Shown one piece after another: positions 51,378 through 60,258 of a DNA stretch of 64,000 nt. The notes beneath the pieces were generated by a model. The model did no database searches. It saw nothing but the letters and a program-made list of their open reading frames with translations, and was not told where the DNA came from. The translations under genes and the position numbers were made by a program. The stretch is from Thioclava sp. ES.031 (GTDB taxonomy: Bacteria; Pseudomonadota; Alphaproteobacteria; Rhodobacterales; Rhodobacteraceae). Every line of letters begins with the position of its first letter. Position 1 is the first letter of the stretch. The stretch is taken from the NCBI RefSeq assembly GCF_002563775.1, contig NZ_PDJO01000001.1, positions 3,040,501 through 3,104,500 of the forward strand. The letters run 5' to 3'.

Positions 51378-52655
51378 ATGCTGATCGGAGCGGTCGCCGA
51401 CGATATTACCGGCGCCACTGACCTGTGCCTGATGCTGTCACGCAGCGGGTTGAAGACGCGGCAGGTCATCGGCCTGCCGGGGCCGCAAATGGACCTGTCG
51501 GGGGCAGATGCGGTGGTGGTCGCGCTGAAGTCGCGCACCATTCCGGCAGCCGACGCGGTCGAGATGTCGCTGCAGGCCGCGAAGGCCCTGCGCGCAGCCG
51601 GGGCGCAGCGCCTGATGTTCAAGTATTGCTCGACCTTCGACTCCACCGACGAAGGCAATATCGGGCCCGTCACCGAGGCCCTGATGGAGTTCACCGGCGC
51701 GTCGCTGACCATCGCCTGCCCCGCCTTCCCGGCGACCGGGCGTACGGTCTACAAGGGCCACCTTTTCGTGGGCGATCGCCTGCTGTCGGAAAGCCCGCTC
51801 AAGGACCACCCGCTCACCCCGATGCGCGACCCCGATCTGGTGCGGGTTCTGGGGCGGCAGACGGCGCTGAAAGTGGGCTCCATCGACATCAACACGATCC
51901 GGCAGGGAGAGGCCGCGCTGCGCAAGGCGCTTGAGGCCGCACGTGCCGCTGGCACCCGCATCGTCGTCACCGACACGATCGACGAATCGGACCTGATGAC
52001 GCTTGGCGCAGCCTGCGCGGAAATGCCGCTGATCACGGGCGGCTCGGGTATCGGTCTGGGTCTGGCCGCAGCACTTCGCGACCAGAGCGACGCGCACAGC
52101 GCCCCGGATCGGATGCCAGCCCCGGAGGGCCGCTGCGCGATCCTCGCGGGCTCCTGCTCGGTCGCGACCCGTGGCCAGATCGCGGCGGCGCAAGCGGCGG
52201 GCCTGCCGAGCCGCGCGCTCGACGTGGACGCGCTGACCGAAGGCAGACAGAGCGCGGATGAGATCGCCGACTGGGCCATCGCACAACCCGCCGACAGCAC
52301 GCCCCTGATCTATTCCAGCGCCGATCCCGCGCAGCTCAGCAAAATCCAGTCCCGTCTGGGCCGTGACGCCTCCGGCGCGCTGGTCGAAGACACGCTGGCT
52401 GCGGTCGCCGAACGCCTGCGCGACGCCGGGTTCACCCGGATGCTGATCGCGGGCGGCGAGACGTCGGGTGCGGTGACGACGGCGCTCGGTGTGCGCCTGC
52501 TCGACATCGGTCCCGAGATCGACCCCGGCGTGCCGTGGACGATGAGCCTGTCCGGCCCTCGCCTCGCGCTCGCGCTCAAATCGGGCAATTTCGGCGCCGA
52601 GGATTTCTTCCTCAAAGCGTGGGACCTGCTGGAGCCGGAGGCCGAACATGTCTGA
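51378..52655 (+). CDS. otnK: 3-oxo-tetronate kinase (DUF1537 family)
   Basis: A 425-residue four-carbon acid sugar kinase. The N-terminal substrate domain begins IGAVADDITGATDLCLMLSR, the DUF1537 signature, with FKYCSTFDSTDEGNIG in the middle. The C-terminal nucleotide domain has ILAGSCSVATRGQIAAAQ and ILIAGGETSGAVTTAL (here MLIAGGETSG, about residue 356). It phosphorylates 3-oxo-tetronate at O4. The ATG at 51378 follows GAGGGAGGA; the earlier in-frame ATG at 51315 has none. It overlaps otnC by 8 bp. Confidence 0.92.
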   Translation: MLIGAVADDITGATDLCLMLSRSGLKTRQVIGLPGPQMDLSGADAVVVALKSRTIPAADAVEMSLQAAKALRAAGAQRLMFKYCSTFDSTDEGNIGPVTEALMEFTGASLTIACPAFPATGRTVYKGHLFVGDRLLSESPLKDHPLTPMRDPDLVRVLGRQTALKVGSIDINTIRQGEAALRKALEAARAAGTRIVVTDTIDESDLMTLGAACAEMPLITGGSGIGLGLAAALRDQSDAHSAPDRMPAPEGRCAILAGSCSVATRGQIAAAQAAGLPSRALDVDALTEGRQSADEIADWAIAQPADSTPLIYSSADPAQLSKIQSRLGRDASGALVEDTLAAVAERLRDAGFTRMLIAGGETSGAVTTALGVRLLDIGPEIDPGVPWTMSLSGPRLALALKSGNFGAEDFFLKAWDLLEPEAEHV

Positions 52656-53286
52656 CGAAACGCGTCTGCGCGACCAGATCTGCACCATCGGGCGCTCGCT
52701 CTTCGATCGCGGCCTGACCGCCGGGTCTTCGGGCAATATCTCGGCGCGGCTGCCCGATGGCGGCTGGTTGATGACGCCCACCAATGCCTCGCTCGGCACG
52801 CTCGACCCGGCCCGGATCTCGCTCTTCGACCGGGATGGAAATTTCGTCTCGGGCGACAAGCCGACCAAGGAATCCTTCCTGCATTTCGCGATGTATGACG
52901 AGCGTCAGGAGGCAGGCGCGGTGATCCACCTGCACTCGACGCATTCGACGGCCGTCTCGATCCTGCGCGACATCGACCCCGAGGACGTGCTGCCGCCGCT
53001 GACCGCCTATCACGTGATGCGCGTGGGCAAGCTGCCGCTGGTCCCCTACTACGCGCCGGGCGATCCCGAACTGGCCGAGGCCGTGCGCTCGCTGGCCAGC
53101 GCGCATCACTCGGTGCTGCTCGCCAATCACGGCCCCGTCGTCGCTGGCACCAGCCTGTCGAACGCGCAATACGCCGCCGAAGAGCTGGAGGAGACCTCCA
53201 AGCTGTTCCTCGCGCTGCAAGGCCACGCGATCCGCCCGCTCACCCAGTCGCAGGTCGCGGACCTGCGCAAGCGTTTCAATCTCTGA
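52648..53286 (+). CDS. otnC: 3-oxo-tetronate 4-phosphate decarboxylase (class II aldolase family)
   Basis: A 212-residue member of the aldolase II/AraD superfamily. The N-terminal LTAGSSGNISARLPDG carries the phosphate-binding Gly-Asn, AVIHLHSTHSTAVSIL has two of the metal-binding His residues (about 93-97), and LLANHGPVVAGTSL the third. OtnC decarboxylates 3-oxo-tetronate 4-phosphate to dihydroxyacetone phosphate, connecting the pathway to glycolysis. The start lies within the last codons of otnK, so synthesis is coupled. Confidence 0.92.
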   Translation: MSDETRLRDQICTIGRSLFDRGLTAGSSGNISARLPDGGWLMTPTNASLGTLDPARISLFDRDGNFVSGDKPTKESFLHFAMYDERQEAGAVIHLHSTHSTAVSILRDIDPEDVLPPLTAYHVMRVGKLPLVPYYAPGDPELAEAVRSLASAHHSVLLANHGPVVAGTSLSNAQYAAEELEETSKLFLALQGHAIRPLTQSQVADLRKRFNL

Positions 53287-53325
53287 CCCGAATTTCACGA
53301 CCTACCGACCCAAGCGGAGTACCCA

Positions 53326-54219
53326 ATGACTAAGACCCAGGAAACCATCGGCTTCATCGGCACCGGCCTGATGGGCCACGGCATGGCCAAGAACATCGTC
53401 GAGAAAGGCTATCCGCTGACCGTGATCGCCCACCGCAACCGCAAGCCGATCGAGGACCTGGTCTCGCGCGGGGCGACCGAGGCATCGTCCTATGAAGACC
53501 TCGCCGCCCGTTCGTCGATCATCTTCCTGTGCCTCACCGGCGCGCCCGAGGCCGCCGAGGCAGTCGCGAAACTGACGCCGGGCCTGAAAGAGGGCAGCGT
53601 GATCGTGGATTGCTCCACCGGCGAGCCGACCGTGACGATGAAGCTCGCACAGGACATGGAGGCGATCGGCGTCGCCTATGCCGATGCGCCCCTCAGCCGC
53701 ACCCCGAAAGAGGCCTGGGAAGGCACGCTCGATTGCATGGTCGGTGCCGATGAAGAGCTGTTCGCGCGCATCGAACCGGTCATCGACACCTGGGCGGGCA
53801 AGATCGTGCGCGTGGGCAGCCTGGGCGACGGCCACCGCATGAAGCTTCTCAACAACTTCATCTCGCTGGGCTATGCCGCGCTTTATTCCGAAGCCCTCGC
53901 GCTTTCGCGCAAGGTGGGCATTCCGATCGAGCAGTTCGACAAGGTGATCCGGGGCGGCCGGATGGATTGCGGCTTCTACCAGACCTTCATGGGCTACGCG
54001 CTCGAAGGCAACCGCGAGGCGCACAAGTTCACGCTCGCCAATGCCTACAAGGACCTGCGCTACGTCGAGACGATGGCCAATGCCGCCACCGTCGCGACCC
54101 CGCTCGCCAGCACCGCCAAGAACGCCTTCGCGATGGCGATGGCGACCGGCGGCGACGGCTCTGAAGATTACGTGCCCCATCTCGCGGATTTCGTAGCACG
54201 CGCGAACGGGCTCGACTGA
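53326..54219 (+). CDS. NAD(P)-dependent beta-hydroxyacid dehydrogenase (3-HIBADH family)
   Basis: A 297-residue second member of the LtnD/GarR/3-hydroxyisobutyrate dehydrogenase family. The cofactor loop is IGFIGTGLMGHGMAKNIV (about residues 8-25); ADAPLSRTPKEAWEGTL replaces the usual Gly-Gly substrate loop, and the catalytic Lys is in HRMKLLNNFISLGY. The altered DAPLSRTP loop (family consensus is close to DAPVSGG) suggests a different substrate from LtnD. It is the third gene of the otnK-otnC operon, 39 bp after otnC. A terminator-like hairpin follows. Product may feed the same 3-oxo acids into OtnK. Confidence 0.87.
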   Translation: MTKTQETIGFIGTGLMGHGMAKNIVEKGYPLTVIAHRNRKPIEDLVSRGATEASSYEDLAARSSIIFLCLTGAPEAAEAVAKLTPGLKEGSVIVDCSTGEPTVTMKLAQDMEAIGVAYADAPLSRTPKEAWEGTLDCMVGADEELFARIEPVIDTWAGKIVRVGSLGDGHRMKLLNNFISLGYAALYSEALALSRKVGIPIEQFDKVIRGGRMDCGFYQTFMGYALEGNREAHKFTLANAYKDLRYVETMANAATVATPLASTAKNAFAMAMATGGDGSEDYVPHLADFVARANGLD

Positions 54220-54247
54220 GCCCACGCACCTCCCGGAAGCGACGACT

Positions 54248-54273
54248 CAGCCCGGCCAGCAATGGTCGGGCTG
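54248..54273. terminator. Terminator hairpin between convergent genes
   Basis: CAGCCCGGCCA pairs with TGGTCGGGCTG around GCAA, followed by TATAATT. It lies between the otn operon and the GST-like gene and could stop transcription from both sides. Confidence 0.6.
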
Positions 54274-54298
54274 TATAATTCAAACCAGACGGGTGCGG

Positions 54299-55099
54299 TC
54301 ACGCAACGAGGCCAAGCGCCTCGTCGCTCGCGGTGCCCGCATACTTGTCGCGGGGCGGCCACGGCCTGTCTTTCCAATGCGGCGTAAAGACGAAGCTGGA
54401 AACCGACCGCCCCTCGACGAGCGCACCGTTCCCTGCGCCAAGCGCGTAGTCATAGTAAAGTTTGACGATCTCTTCCCGGCTCACCTGCTCCGTCGCCTCG
54501 TGGGACATGCAGGCTTCCCGCCAGGCACTGACCCGGTCATAGTCGGGGCCCTCGGGCAGCTGGAAATCCTCGTAATAGTCGAGGAACCAGAATCGTTTGA
54601 ACATCGGCGTGAATACCGCCTCGGCGAGCCCGAACTCATCGAACAGGTAGGGGCCCTCGGGGCTATGTTCGAGCAGGAACCCGTTGATGTCGCGATAAAG
54701 GGACAGAAGCTTCTCGGCCCATTCGCCGCGCCGGTCCCGATCCTGATTCAGGACGAACTGATACCCGGTCATCGTGAACGGCCCCTCACGCGCAACCAGC
54801 ATCGATTCGATCGCATGCTCAATCGGGTCCTTCCTGCGAAGCGAAGGGCCGTCGACCACCTCGTCGAGGTAGCGCAGAATGACGAGGCTCTCCTTGATGA
54901 TCTGACCATCCGGCGTCTCGAGCACGGGAAGCGCGGTGGTGCCTCGGGTCTTGGCGAGCAGCTCCGGGTCGCGCGGTTTGGTGATGTCGACGACCCGGAA
55001 CTCGACCTCATCTCGGCGGCCGCGAAGGGCCAGCAGAATCTCGAGCCGCTGCGAAAACGGACAGACGGGAATATGATAAACGATATGGCGTGCTGTCAT
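54299..55099 (-). CDS. Glutathione S-transferase-like protein
   Basis: A 266-residue cytosolic GST-fold protein. The N-terminal thioredoxin-like domain (about 1-85) has VYHIPVCPFSQRLEILLALR with CPFS at the active-site position, TALPVLETPDG with the cis-Pro and IIKESLVILRYLDE with the glutathione Glu-Ser. The C-terminal helical domain is about 95-240. A Cys at the catalytic place points to omega- or beta-like, thiol-transferring enzymes rather than Ser/Tyr GSTs. It converges on the otn operon and is not obviously part of it. Substrate unknown. Confidence 0.85.
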   Translation of the reverse strand: MTARHIVYHIPVCPFSQRLEILLALRGRRDEVEFRVVDITKPRDPELLAKTRGTTALPVLETPDGQIIKESLVILRYLDEVVDGPSLRRKDPIEHAIESMLVAREGPFTMTGYQFVLNQDRDRRGEWAEKLLSLYRDINGFLLEHSPEGPYLFDEFGLAEAVFTPMFKRFWFLDYYEDFQLPEGPDYDRVSAWREACMSHEATEQVSREEIVKLYYDYALGAGNGALVEGRSVSSFVFTPHWKDRPWPPRDKYAGTASDEALGLVA

Positions 55100-55680
55100 G
55101 GGCCAACTCCAACGGTGACGGGAAAAGCGATGGCGCGGCGATGGGCGCAGGCTTTGATGCCACTCCGATAATATGGGCTATCACGACAAGCCCGGGCAAG
55201 CCGCCGTTGTTCCATGAAGCAAAGTCGGACTTCATTCTTTGCGATTGCTTTGACGATCAGGAGCAGCCCCACCGCCCCGGCAAGGGCCTTGCGATTAAGC
55301 GATCATCACGGGCGGTTTCACCGATCCGATCAACGGCCTGGCCGATACGCTGTCGATCTCGGGCGAGCACATGACCGCCGTCTATCTCCATCGCAACGCG
55401 GCCCGCGCAGCGATCGGATCACCTCAACGCGTCTTCGCGCATGAAAACGGCGCCGTTTGGCGGCACATGTCGGTCATCTAAGGGGAGGAGGAGGCGGTGA
55501 CCTCAGGGAGGAGGAGAGAGGCCACCGCCAATTTCCAAGGCTCAGGGAGGAGGAGAGAGCCTCAGGAACTGTTGCAACGATGTGTTCGCTGCGTTGAAAT
55601 ATTTTTCGCACAAATGCTGCGCCGCAGAAACAGCTTATTCGACATAGCCGCGCTGCGCCTTCCGCATAGCTGCCGGTGGG
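55100..55680. other. Intergenic region with gene remnant and a purine-rich repeat
   Basis: Apart from a 61-codon open remnant (55299-55481) and a 19-bp repeat CTCAGGGAGGAGGAGAGAG at 55502-55520 and 55541-55559, nothing is seen. The promoter of the GST-like gene should lie in the first 100 bp. Confidence 0.5.
55299..55481 (+). pseudogene. Possible 3' remnant of an unknown gene
   Basis: The frame between TAA 55296-55298 and TAA 55479-55481 contains ITGGFTDPINGLADTLSISG and MTAVYLHRNAARAAIG, ending WRHMSVI. It reads like protein but has no start signal at its beginning; a shifted frame just upstream also looks coding, so a frameshifted, truncated gene is possible. Confidence 0.3.
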
Positions 55681-56721
55681 TCACGATCCCTGCTGCGGGG
55701 CGCTGACCTCGGCAGACAGGCCCGGAGCAAGCCGTTTGGCCTGCGGCTGATCGGGGTCGATCGCGATCCGTACCGGCACGCGCTGTGCGATCTTGGTGAA
55801 ATTGCCCGTCGCATTCGACCCCGACAGCAGGCTGAACTGCCCTGCCGTCGCGGGCGAGAATCGCTCGATATGGCCTTTGAATTGCGTCTTGCCCAGCGCG
55901 TCGACGGTGAAGGTCACCGGCTCGCCCATCCGCAGACCCGCAAGCTGGGTCTCCTTGTAATTCGCGATCAGCCAGAGATCGGAGGGCACGAGCGAGACGA
56001 GCGTGCTCCCGGCGCTGACGAATTTTCCGACTCGCGCCGAGACTTGGCCCAGCCGCCCATCCTCGGGCGCACGGATCACCGCATGGTCGAGCGCCACCTG
56101 TGCCGCATCCAGCGCGGCTTGGGCTGCATCGGTTTTCGCGGCGAGCGAGCGTTTGTTCAATTCCGCCGTCTGCACCGCTTGCTCGGCCACGTCGATCGCG
56201 CTTTGCGCCTCCTGCACGCCCGCCTTCGCCTGATCGAGCGCAAGCTGCGCCTGATCGGCATCCGATTGCGAGACATAGCTTTTCTTCGTCAGCTTCGACG
56301 CCCGGTCGCGCGCGGTCTGCGCCGTGGCCTGCGCCGCTTTCGCCGAGGCCAGCGCCGCCTGTTTCGCCTCCAACGTGGCCTTCGCCGAATTCACCGCCTG
56401 CGCCCCGTTCGACTGCGCTGCCTTCGCCGTCTCCAGCGCGGCCTGCGCCTGCTCCACCGCCGCTTTCAGCGCGCGATCGTCGAGACGCACAAGCACATCG
56501 CCTTTCTTGACCTCCTCAAAATCGCTGACCGGGACCGCCGTGACCTCGGCCGCGACCTGCGCGGAGATCGGCGTGACCTTGCCCTGCAGATAGGCATTGT
56601 CGGTCCAGGCCACGTCAGAGCGGAACGGCGGCAGGCGCCATGCGTAGAGCACGGTCGCGACACCGGCGAGCGCGATGAGAAGGATCAGGGCAGAAGCGAT
56701 ATAGCGACGGGTCTGGGACAT
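55681..56721 (-). CDS. HlyD/EmrA-type membrane fusion protein
   Basis: A 346-residue periplasmic adaptor. One N-terminal membrane anchor lies at about residues 7-27, then the biotinyl-lipoyl half VTPISAQVAAEVTAVPVSDF. A long alanine-rich coiled-coil hairpin (about 80-205) follows, then the second lipoyl half DHAVIRAPEDGRLGQVSARVG and a beta-barrel C-terminus. The ATG at 56721 follows the MFS stop by 4 bp. It would connect the MFS pump to an outer-membrane channel, for which no gene is present here. Confidence 0.9.
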   Translation of the reverse strand: MSQTRRYIASALILLIALAGVATVLYAWRLPPFRSDVAWTDNAYLQGKVTPISAQVAAEVTAVPVSDFEEVKKGDVLVRLDDRALKAAVEQAQAALETAKAAQSNGAQAVNSAKATLEAKQAALASAKAAQATAQTARDRASKLTKKSYVSQSDADQAQLALDQAKAGVQEAQSAIDVAEQAVQTAELNKRSLAAKTDAAQAALDAAQVALDHAVIRAPEDGRLGQVSARVGKFVSAGSTLVSLVPSDLWLIANYKETQLAGLRMGEPVTFTVDALGKTQFKGHIERFSPATAGQFSLLSGSNATGNFTKIAQRVPVRIAIDPDQPQAKRLAPGLSAEVSAPQQGS

Positions 56722-56725
56722 CGGA

Positions 56726-58501
56726 TCAACTCGTGGAAACAGGGGTGGAGGGCGTGAGGCGCAGGTGCGGGAGGGGCCAGCTTTGGCGCAGGGCGACATG
56801 GGCGATCAGCCCGGCGAGCGCCGCCAGCGCGAGCCAGAACACCGCGCGGAACGCGTCGTCATAGGCGAGGATGGCCGCCTGCTGCCGCACCGTGGCGGCA
56901 ACCGAGGACAGCGCGGCCCCGGCCCTTGCGCCCGCATCTGCGGTCTGGCTGCCAAGCGATGCGGCGCTTCGCGCGAGGGTCTGGCTCAAAATGGGGTTGT
57001 CGGGCGAGATCTGCGGCGAAAGCTGCGCCATATGATAGGCGGTGCGGTCGACCACCAACGAGCGGAACAGCCCCGACCCGATGACCCCACCAATGGATTG
57101 CGTGGCCAGAAACAGCACGACGAAGCTCAGCAGGTAATGCGGGCCCTTCGCGAAGGCGGCTCCCAACCCTTTCGCCATCGCAGGCGGCAGGAACAGGATC
57201 CCCGCGAAGCCGATCATCGCCTGGCTGAGATACATCTGCTCGGGCCGGGTGAGCGCGGTCGATTGCGAATCCATCCACGCCCCGGCCGCGATCAGAACCA
57301 GCGCGATGCCGTGGAACAGCGGCGCACGCGCCCCGCTATTGGTCAGCATCAGCACGCCCGTCGCGGCCAGCATCGACAGCGCGATGATCCCGAACAGCAG
57401 CTGCTCTTGCCCGGGCTGCAGCCCCATCGTGCGCAGGAAACCGACCGCGCCCGCGTTCTGCTCGGCCAGCAAGATGCGGAAGACCAGCAGCGTGCCGGCC
57501 AGATGCAGGATCTGCGGGCTCAGCAGCCAGTGAAAATCGATCAGCGGATTGGGCCGCTGCATCTCGATCAGCACCGCGCCCGCGACCATCACGATCGCCG
57601 CCGCAAGCGCCACGCCAAGCCACTCGGCCTGCGTCCAGTAATCGAGCGCGCCGAACATGAAGACGCTGGTGAACGCGCCAAAACCAACCGCGAGCAGCGT
57701 GAAAGAGACAGAATCGAGCGGCTTGAGCACCTTTTGCAGAGGGCGCGGCGTCAGCGGCAGCGCAAAAATGAGCGCAAGGGCCACCAGCGCCATGCCCATC
57801 TGGAACAGGCTCACCGCGTGCCAGCTGGCATTCGCGGTGAGGTCGGGCAGCAGCACTCGCGCCAAGGGACGACCCACCATGATCATCGTCAAAACACCGG
57901 GAATCGCGATCTTCATGCGCTGCGCGACCGGCACCGCCTCCAGCATGTAGAGAAAGCCCAAGCTCGACAGCGGAGCCGCGGCGCACCCGCTCAGGAAGGC
58001 CACGATGACCGCGGAATGCAGATCGTCGACCCAGAGGTTCAGCACCATCGCCAGCACGAAGCAGACGATCCCGACCTCGGCGAAGCGGCGCAGGCCGAAC
58101 TGGTCGCGGATGCGGATCAGCATCAGTGGCATCGACGCGCGCGGCGCCATGAAAGCCGCCATCACCCAATAGGTGTGGTTCGTGGTGGCGTGAAGATCCC
58201 CCGCAAGCTGCGGCAGGTTGGCCGAGACAAAGCCGGTGGCCAGCGATTGCGACAGTGCCACGAAGACGGCGGCGCTGGCATAGACGAGCCGCTTGGGCGT
58301 GGAATGGTCAGGCTCCGCAGGCGCGGCGGGCTGGGGCGTGACCTCTGTCTCGGGAGGCTCTGCCTCTGTGACCTCGTTTTGCGTGACCTCGGCCACTTTG
58401 ACCGGAGCCGCCTCGGGCCGCACGCGCTCGCGCGGCGATACCGGTTCGGCGGCCGTCGGACGCGCATCCGGGCCGTTGATGTCGCGAATCTGGAAATTCA
58501 T
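56726..58501 (-). CDS. EmrB-like MFS (DHA2) drug efflux transporter
   Basis: A 591-residue MFS protein with about 14 membrane segments. A polar, proline- and glutamate-rich N-terminal extension of about 70 residues precedes TM1, which is unusual for EmrB (about 510 aa). TM1 to motif A cover SLATGFVSANLPQLAGDL and the RIRDQFGLRRFAEVG loop. The C-terminus carries a soluble insert around 490-540 containing ARSAASLGSQTADAGARAG. Its ATG overlaps the marR stop by 4 bp. Operon order marR-emrB-emrA indicates MarR-controlled efflux of an organic compound. Confidence 0.88.
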   Translation of the reverse strand: MNFQIRDINGPDARPTAAEPVSPRERVRPEAAPVKVAEVTQNEVTEAEPPETEVTPQPAAPAEPDHSTPKRLVYASAAVFVALSQSLATGFVSANLPQLAGDLHATTNHTYWVMAAFMAPRASMPLMLIRIRDQFGLRRFAEVGIVCFVLAMVLNLWVDDLHSAVIVAFLSGCAAAPLSSLGFLYMLEAVPVAQRMKIAIPGVLTMIMVGRPLARVLLPDLTANASWHAVSLFQMGMALVALALIFALPLTPRPLQKVLKPLDSVSFTLLAVGFGAFTSVFMFGALDYWTQAEWLGVALAAAIVMVAGAVLIEMQRPNPLIDFHWLLSPQILHLAGTLLVFRILLAEQNAGAVGFLRTMGLQPGQEQLLFGIIALSMLAATGVLMLTNSGARAPLFHGIALVLIAAGAWMDSQSTALTRPEQMYLSQAMIGFAGILFLPPAMAKGLGAAFAKGPHYLLSFVVLFLATQSIGGVIGSGLFRSLVVDRTAYHMAQLSPQISPDNPILSQTLARSAASLGSQTADAGARAGAALSSVAATVRQQAAILAYDDAFRAVFWLALAALAGLIAHVALRQSWPLPHLRLTPSTPVSTS

Positions 58502-58977
58502 TGGCCGCGCATCCTCTCGAGATTGGCCTGCATCCGCTCCATCGCCTTGCGGGCGCGGGCGACCTCGTCAGCGTCGATACCGTCGTAGAGTTTCGCGCGC
58601 AGCGCCTCGACGAAGGTCTCGATCTCGGAGGCATTTGCGCGGGCATGTTCGGTGAGGAAAATCTGGCGGACGCGTTTGTCGTCGGGATCGGCGCGACGCT
58701 CCACGAAACCGAGCTTCTCCAGCCCGTCGAGAGTCCGGTTCAGCGTCGGCGTCTCGATCGCCAATGTCTCGGCCAGTTGAGTCTGCTTCAGTCCCTCGTC
58801 GCGCGAGATCGCCAGTATCGCCTGCGCACGCGCAAAGGTCAGGCCCATATCGCGTGCCTGCGCGTCGAACATCGCGCGCACAGACCGCGCCGTCAGCATC
58901 ATCGTGCGGGTCAACTCGGCACGGTCGCGGCGGGCGGCTTCGGTGGGAGCGGATTTAACGGCGGCACGGTCGGACAT
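58498..58977 (-). CDS. MarR-family transcriptional regulator
   Basis: A 159-residue winged-HTH regulator. The HTH is QTQLAETLAIETPTLNRTLD (about residues 75-94), with the wing containing ERRADPDDKRVRQIFLTE, diagnostic of MarR. The first 20 residues are a charged tail. It is the first gene of the efflux operon, and the palindrome at 58996-59009 just upstream is its probable operator. Ligand-released autorepression is the standard logic of EmrR/MarR systems. Confidence 0.92.
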   Translation of the reverse strand: MSDRAAVKSAPTEAARRDRAELTRTMMLTARSVRAMFDAQARDMGLTFARAQAILAISRDEGLKQTQLAETLAIETPTLNRTLDGLEKLGFVERRADPDDKRVRQIFLTEHARANASEIETFVEALRAKLYDGIDADEVARARKAMERMQANLERMRGQ

Positions 58978-58995
58978 GGGGGCCTCGGGAATAAA

Positions 58996-59009
58996 GTTAG
59001 CCTGCTAAC
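58996..59009. promoter_or_regulatory. Palindromic MarR-type operator
   Basis: GTTAGC-CT-GCTAAC is a palindrome with six-base arms starting 19 bp upstream of the marR start, where it would overlap the promoter or ribosome landing region. Confidence 0.65.
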
Positions 59010-59127
59010 GTTTTCGTCCCATCCCACATATCCTCTGGGTCGCGAGGATCAACACAGGCAGCCCGCACAGGGGGCCGTGCGAAATTGCGAAAGGCCCCGG
59101 ATCGCGCCGCGCATTCAGCGTTGACGC

Positions 59128-60192
59128 TCAGGCGGCGAGCAAGGTCACAAGACCGAGACCTGCGCCCACCAGCATGACCAGCGACAGCGTCACCGTCGCG
59201 ATCACACGCGGCCCGGCGGCCGCCACCGCCCGCGCATCGACGCCAAGCCCCAGCGCCGCCATCGCGATCACCGTCAGGATGGACGCCCCCTGCCCCATCG
59301 GCGCAAGCGCAGCCTCCGGCAGCGCCCCGGCAGAGCGCAGCACGATCATCCCGAGGAACCCGAGAATGAAGAGCGGCGGCATCAGCCCGCGCCGCAACCG
59401 CCCTTCCGGCCCGGCAGAGCGCCCATCGGTCGGCAGATGCGGCGCGAGAAGCGACAGAACCACCGTGATCGGCCCCAGCATCAAGACGCGCACCAGCTTC
59501 ACAAGCGTGCCAAGCTGGATCGCCGCGCCCCCCATCGGCGCTGCGGCGGCCAGAACCTGCGGCACCGCGTAGACCGTGATCCCCGACAGGATGCCATAGC
59601 CATGCACGCTCATCCCCGCCACGTGGCCGACCACCGGCAGCAGCAGAACCACCGCGACGCCCAACACGGCGGTAAAGGCGATTGCGGCGCTGACATCGTC
59701 GCTATCGGCGTCGATCACCGGCGCGACGGCGGCGATGGCGGAATTGCCGCAGATGCCGTTGCCGCAAGCGATCAGAAGCGCCATGCGGGCTGGCAGGCGC
59801 AGGGCCCGCCCCAGCAGGTAGGCCGCGGGCACCATCAGCGCGACCACCGCGACGATGCCGCCCAGAAGGCCCGGCCCGACCGACAGAAGCGTCTGGGCGC
59901 TCACCGAGGCGCCAAGCAAGACGATCGCGATCTCCAGCACCGTCTTGGCGGAAAATCGGATACCGGCATCGAAGCGCGCAGGCGGTGTCCAGAGGGAGCG
60001 CACCACCGCACCGATGAGGATCGCCAGCACCAGCGGCTCCAGCCATTCCGCCCCGAACAGCGCGCGCTCCGCCGCGCCCCCCAAGGCCGCGAGCGCGGCG
60101 ACAGCGGCGCTTAGCGCAAGCCCCGGCGCGAAGGCGCGAAGCGCAAGCCGCGGGCGGGAAAGGCTGCAGGCAAGGGTCGAATGGTGCGGCAC
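59128..60192 (-). CDS. YeiH-family (UPF0324) putative sulfate/sulfite exporter
   Basis: A 354-residue membrane protein with about ten segments. Family landmarks are VLAILIGAVVRSLW, KTVLEIAIVLLGASVS, LIACGNGICGNSAIAAVAPV (about residues 141-160) and VHGYGILSGITVYAVPQVLA. Members are found beside LysR regulators and have been linked to sulfite or sulfate export in sulfonate metabolism; this is family inference. It is divergent from a LysR gene across 116 bp containing an AT-rich direct repeat. ATG at 60192; no better downstream start. Confidence 0.87.
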   Translation of the reverse strand: MPHHSTLACSLSRPRLALRAFAPGLALSAAVAALAALGGAAERALFGAEWLEPLVLAILIGAVVRSLWTPPARFDAGIRFSAKTVLEIAIVLLGASVSAQTLLSVGPGLLGGIVAVVALMVPAAYLLGRALRLPARMALLIACGNGICGNSAIAAVAPVIDADSDDVSAAIAFTAVLGVAVVLLLPVVGHVAGMSVHGYGILSGITVYAVPQVLAAAAPMGGAAIQLGTLVKLVRVLMLGPITVVLSLLAPHLPTDGRSAGPEGRLRRGLMPPLFILGFLGMIVLRSAGALPEAALAPMGQGASILTVIAMAALGLGVDARAVAAAGPRVIATVTLSLVMLVGAGLGLVTLLAA

Positions 60193-60258
60193 GGTGGCCT
60201 CCTCTCGGTCTGGTCTTGTCCTGTAATTGCCCGCGCCAATTCATTCTTCAAACGAAAT

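Noticed and set aside
56765..58588. 607-codon open frame on the plus strand opposite the MFS gene
   Set aside because: It is the antisense of a clear membrane transporter; the translation is full of Arg/Gln/His without any domain, as expected in GC-rich DNA.
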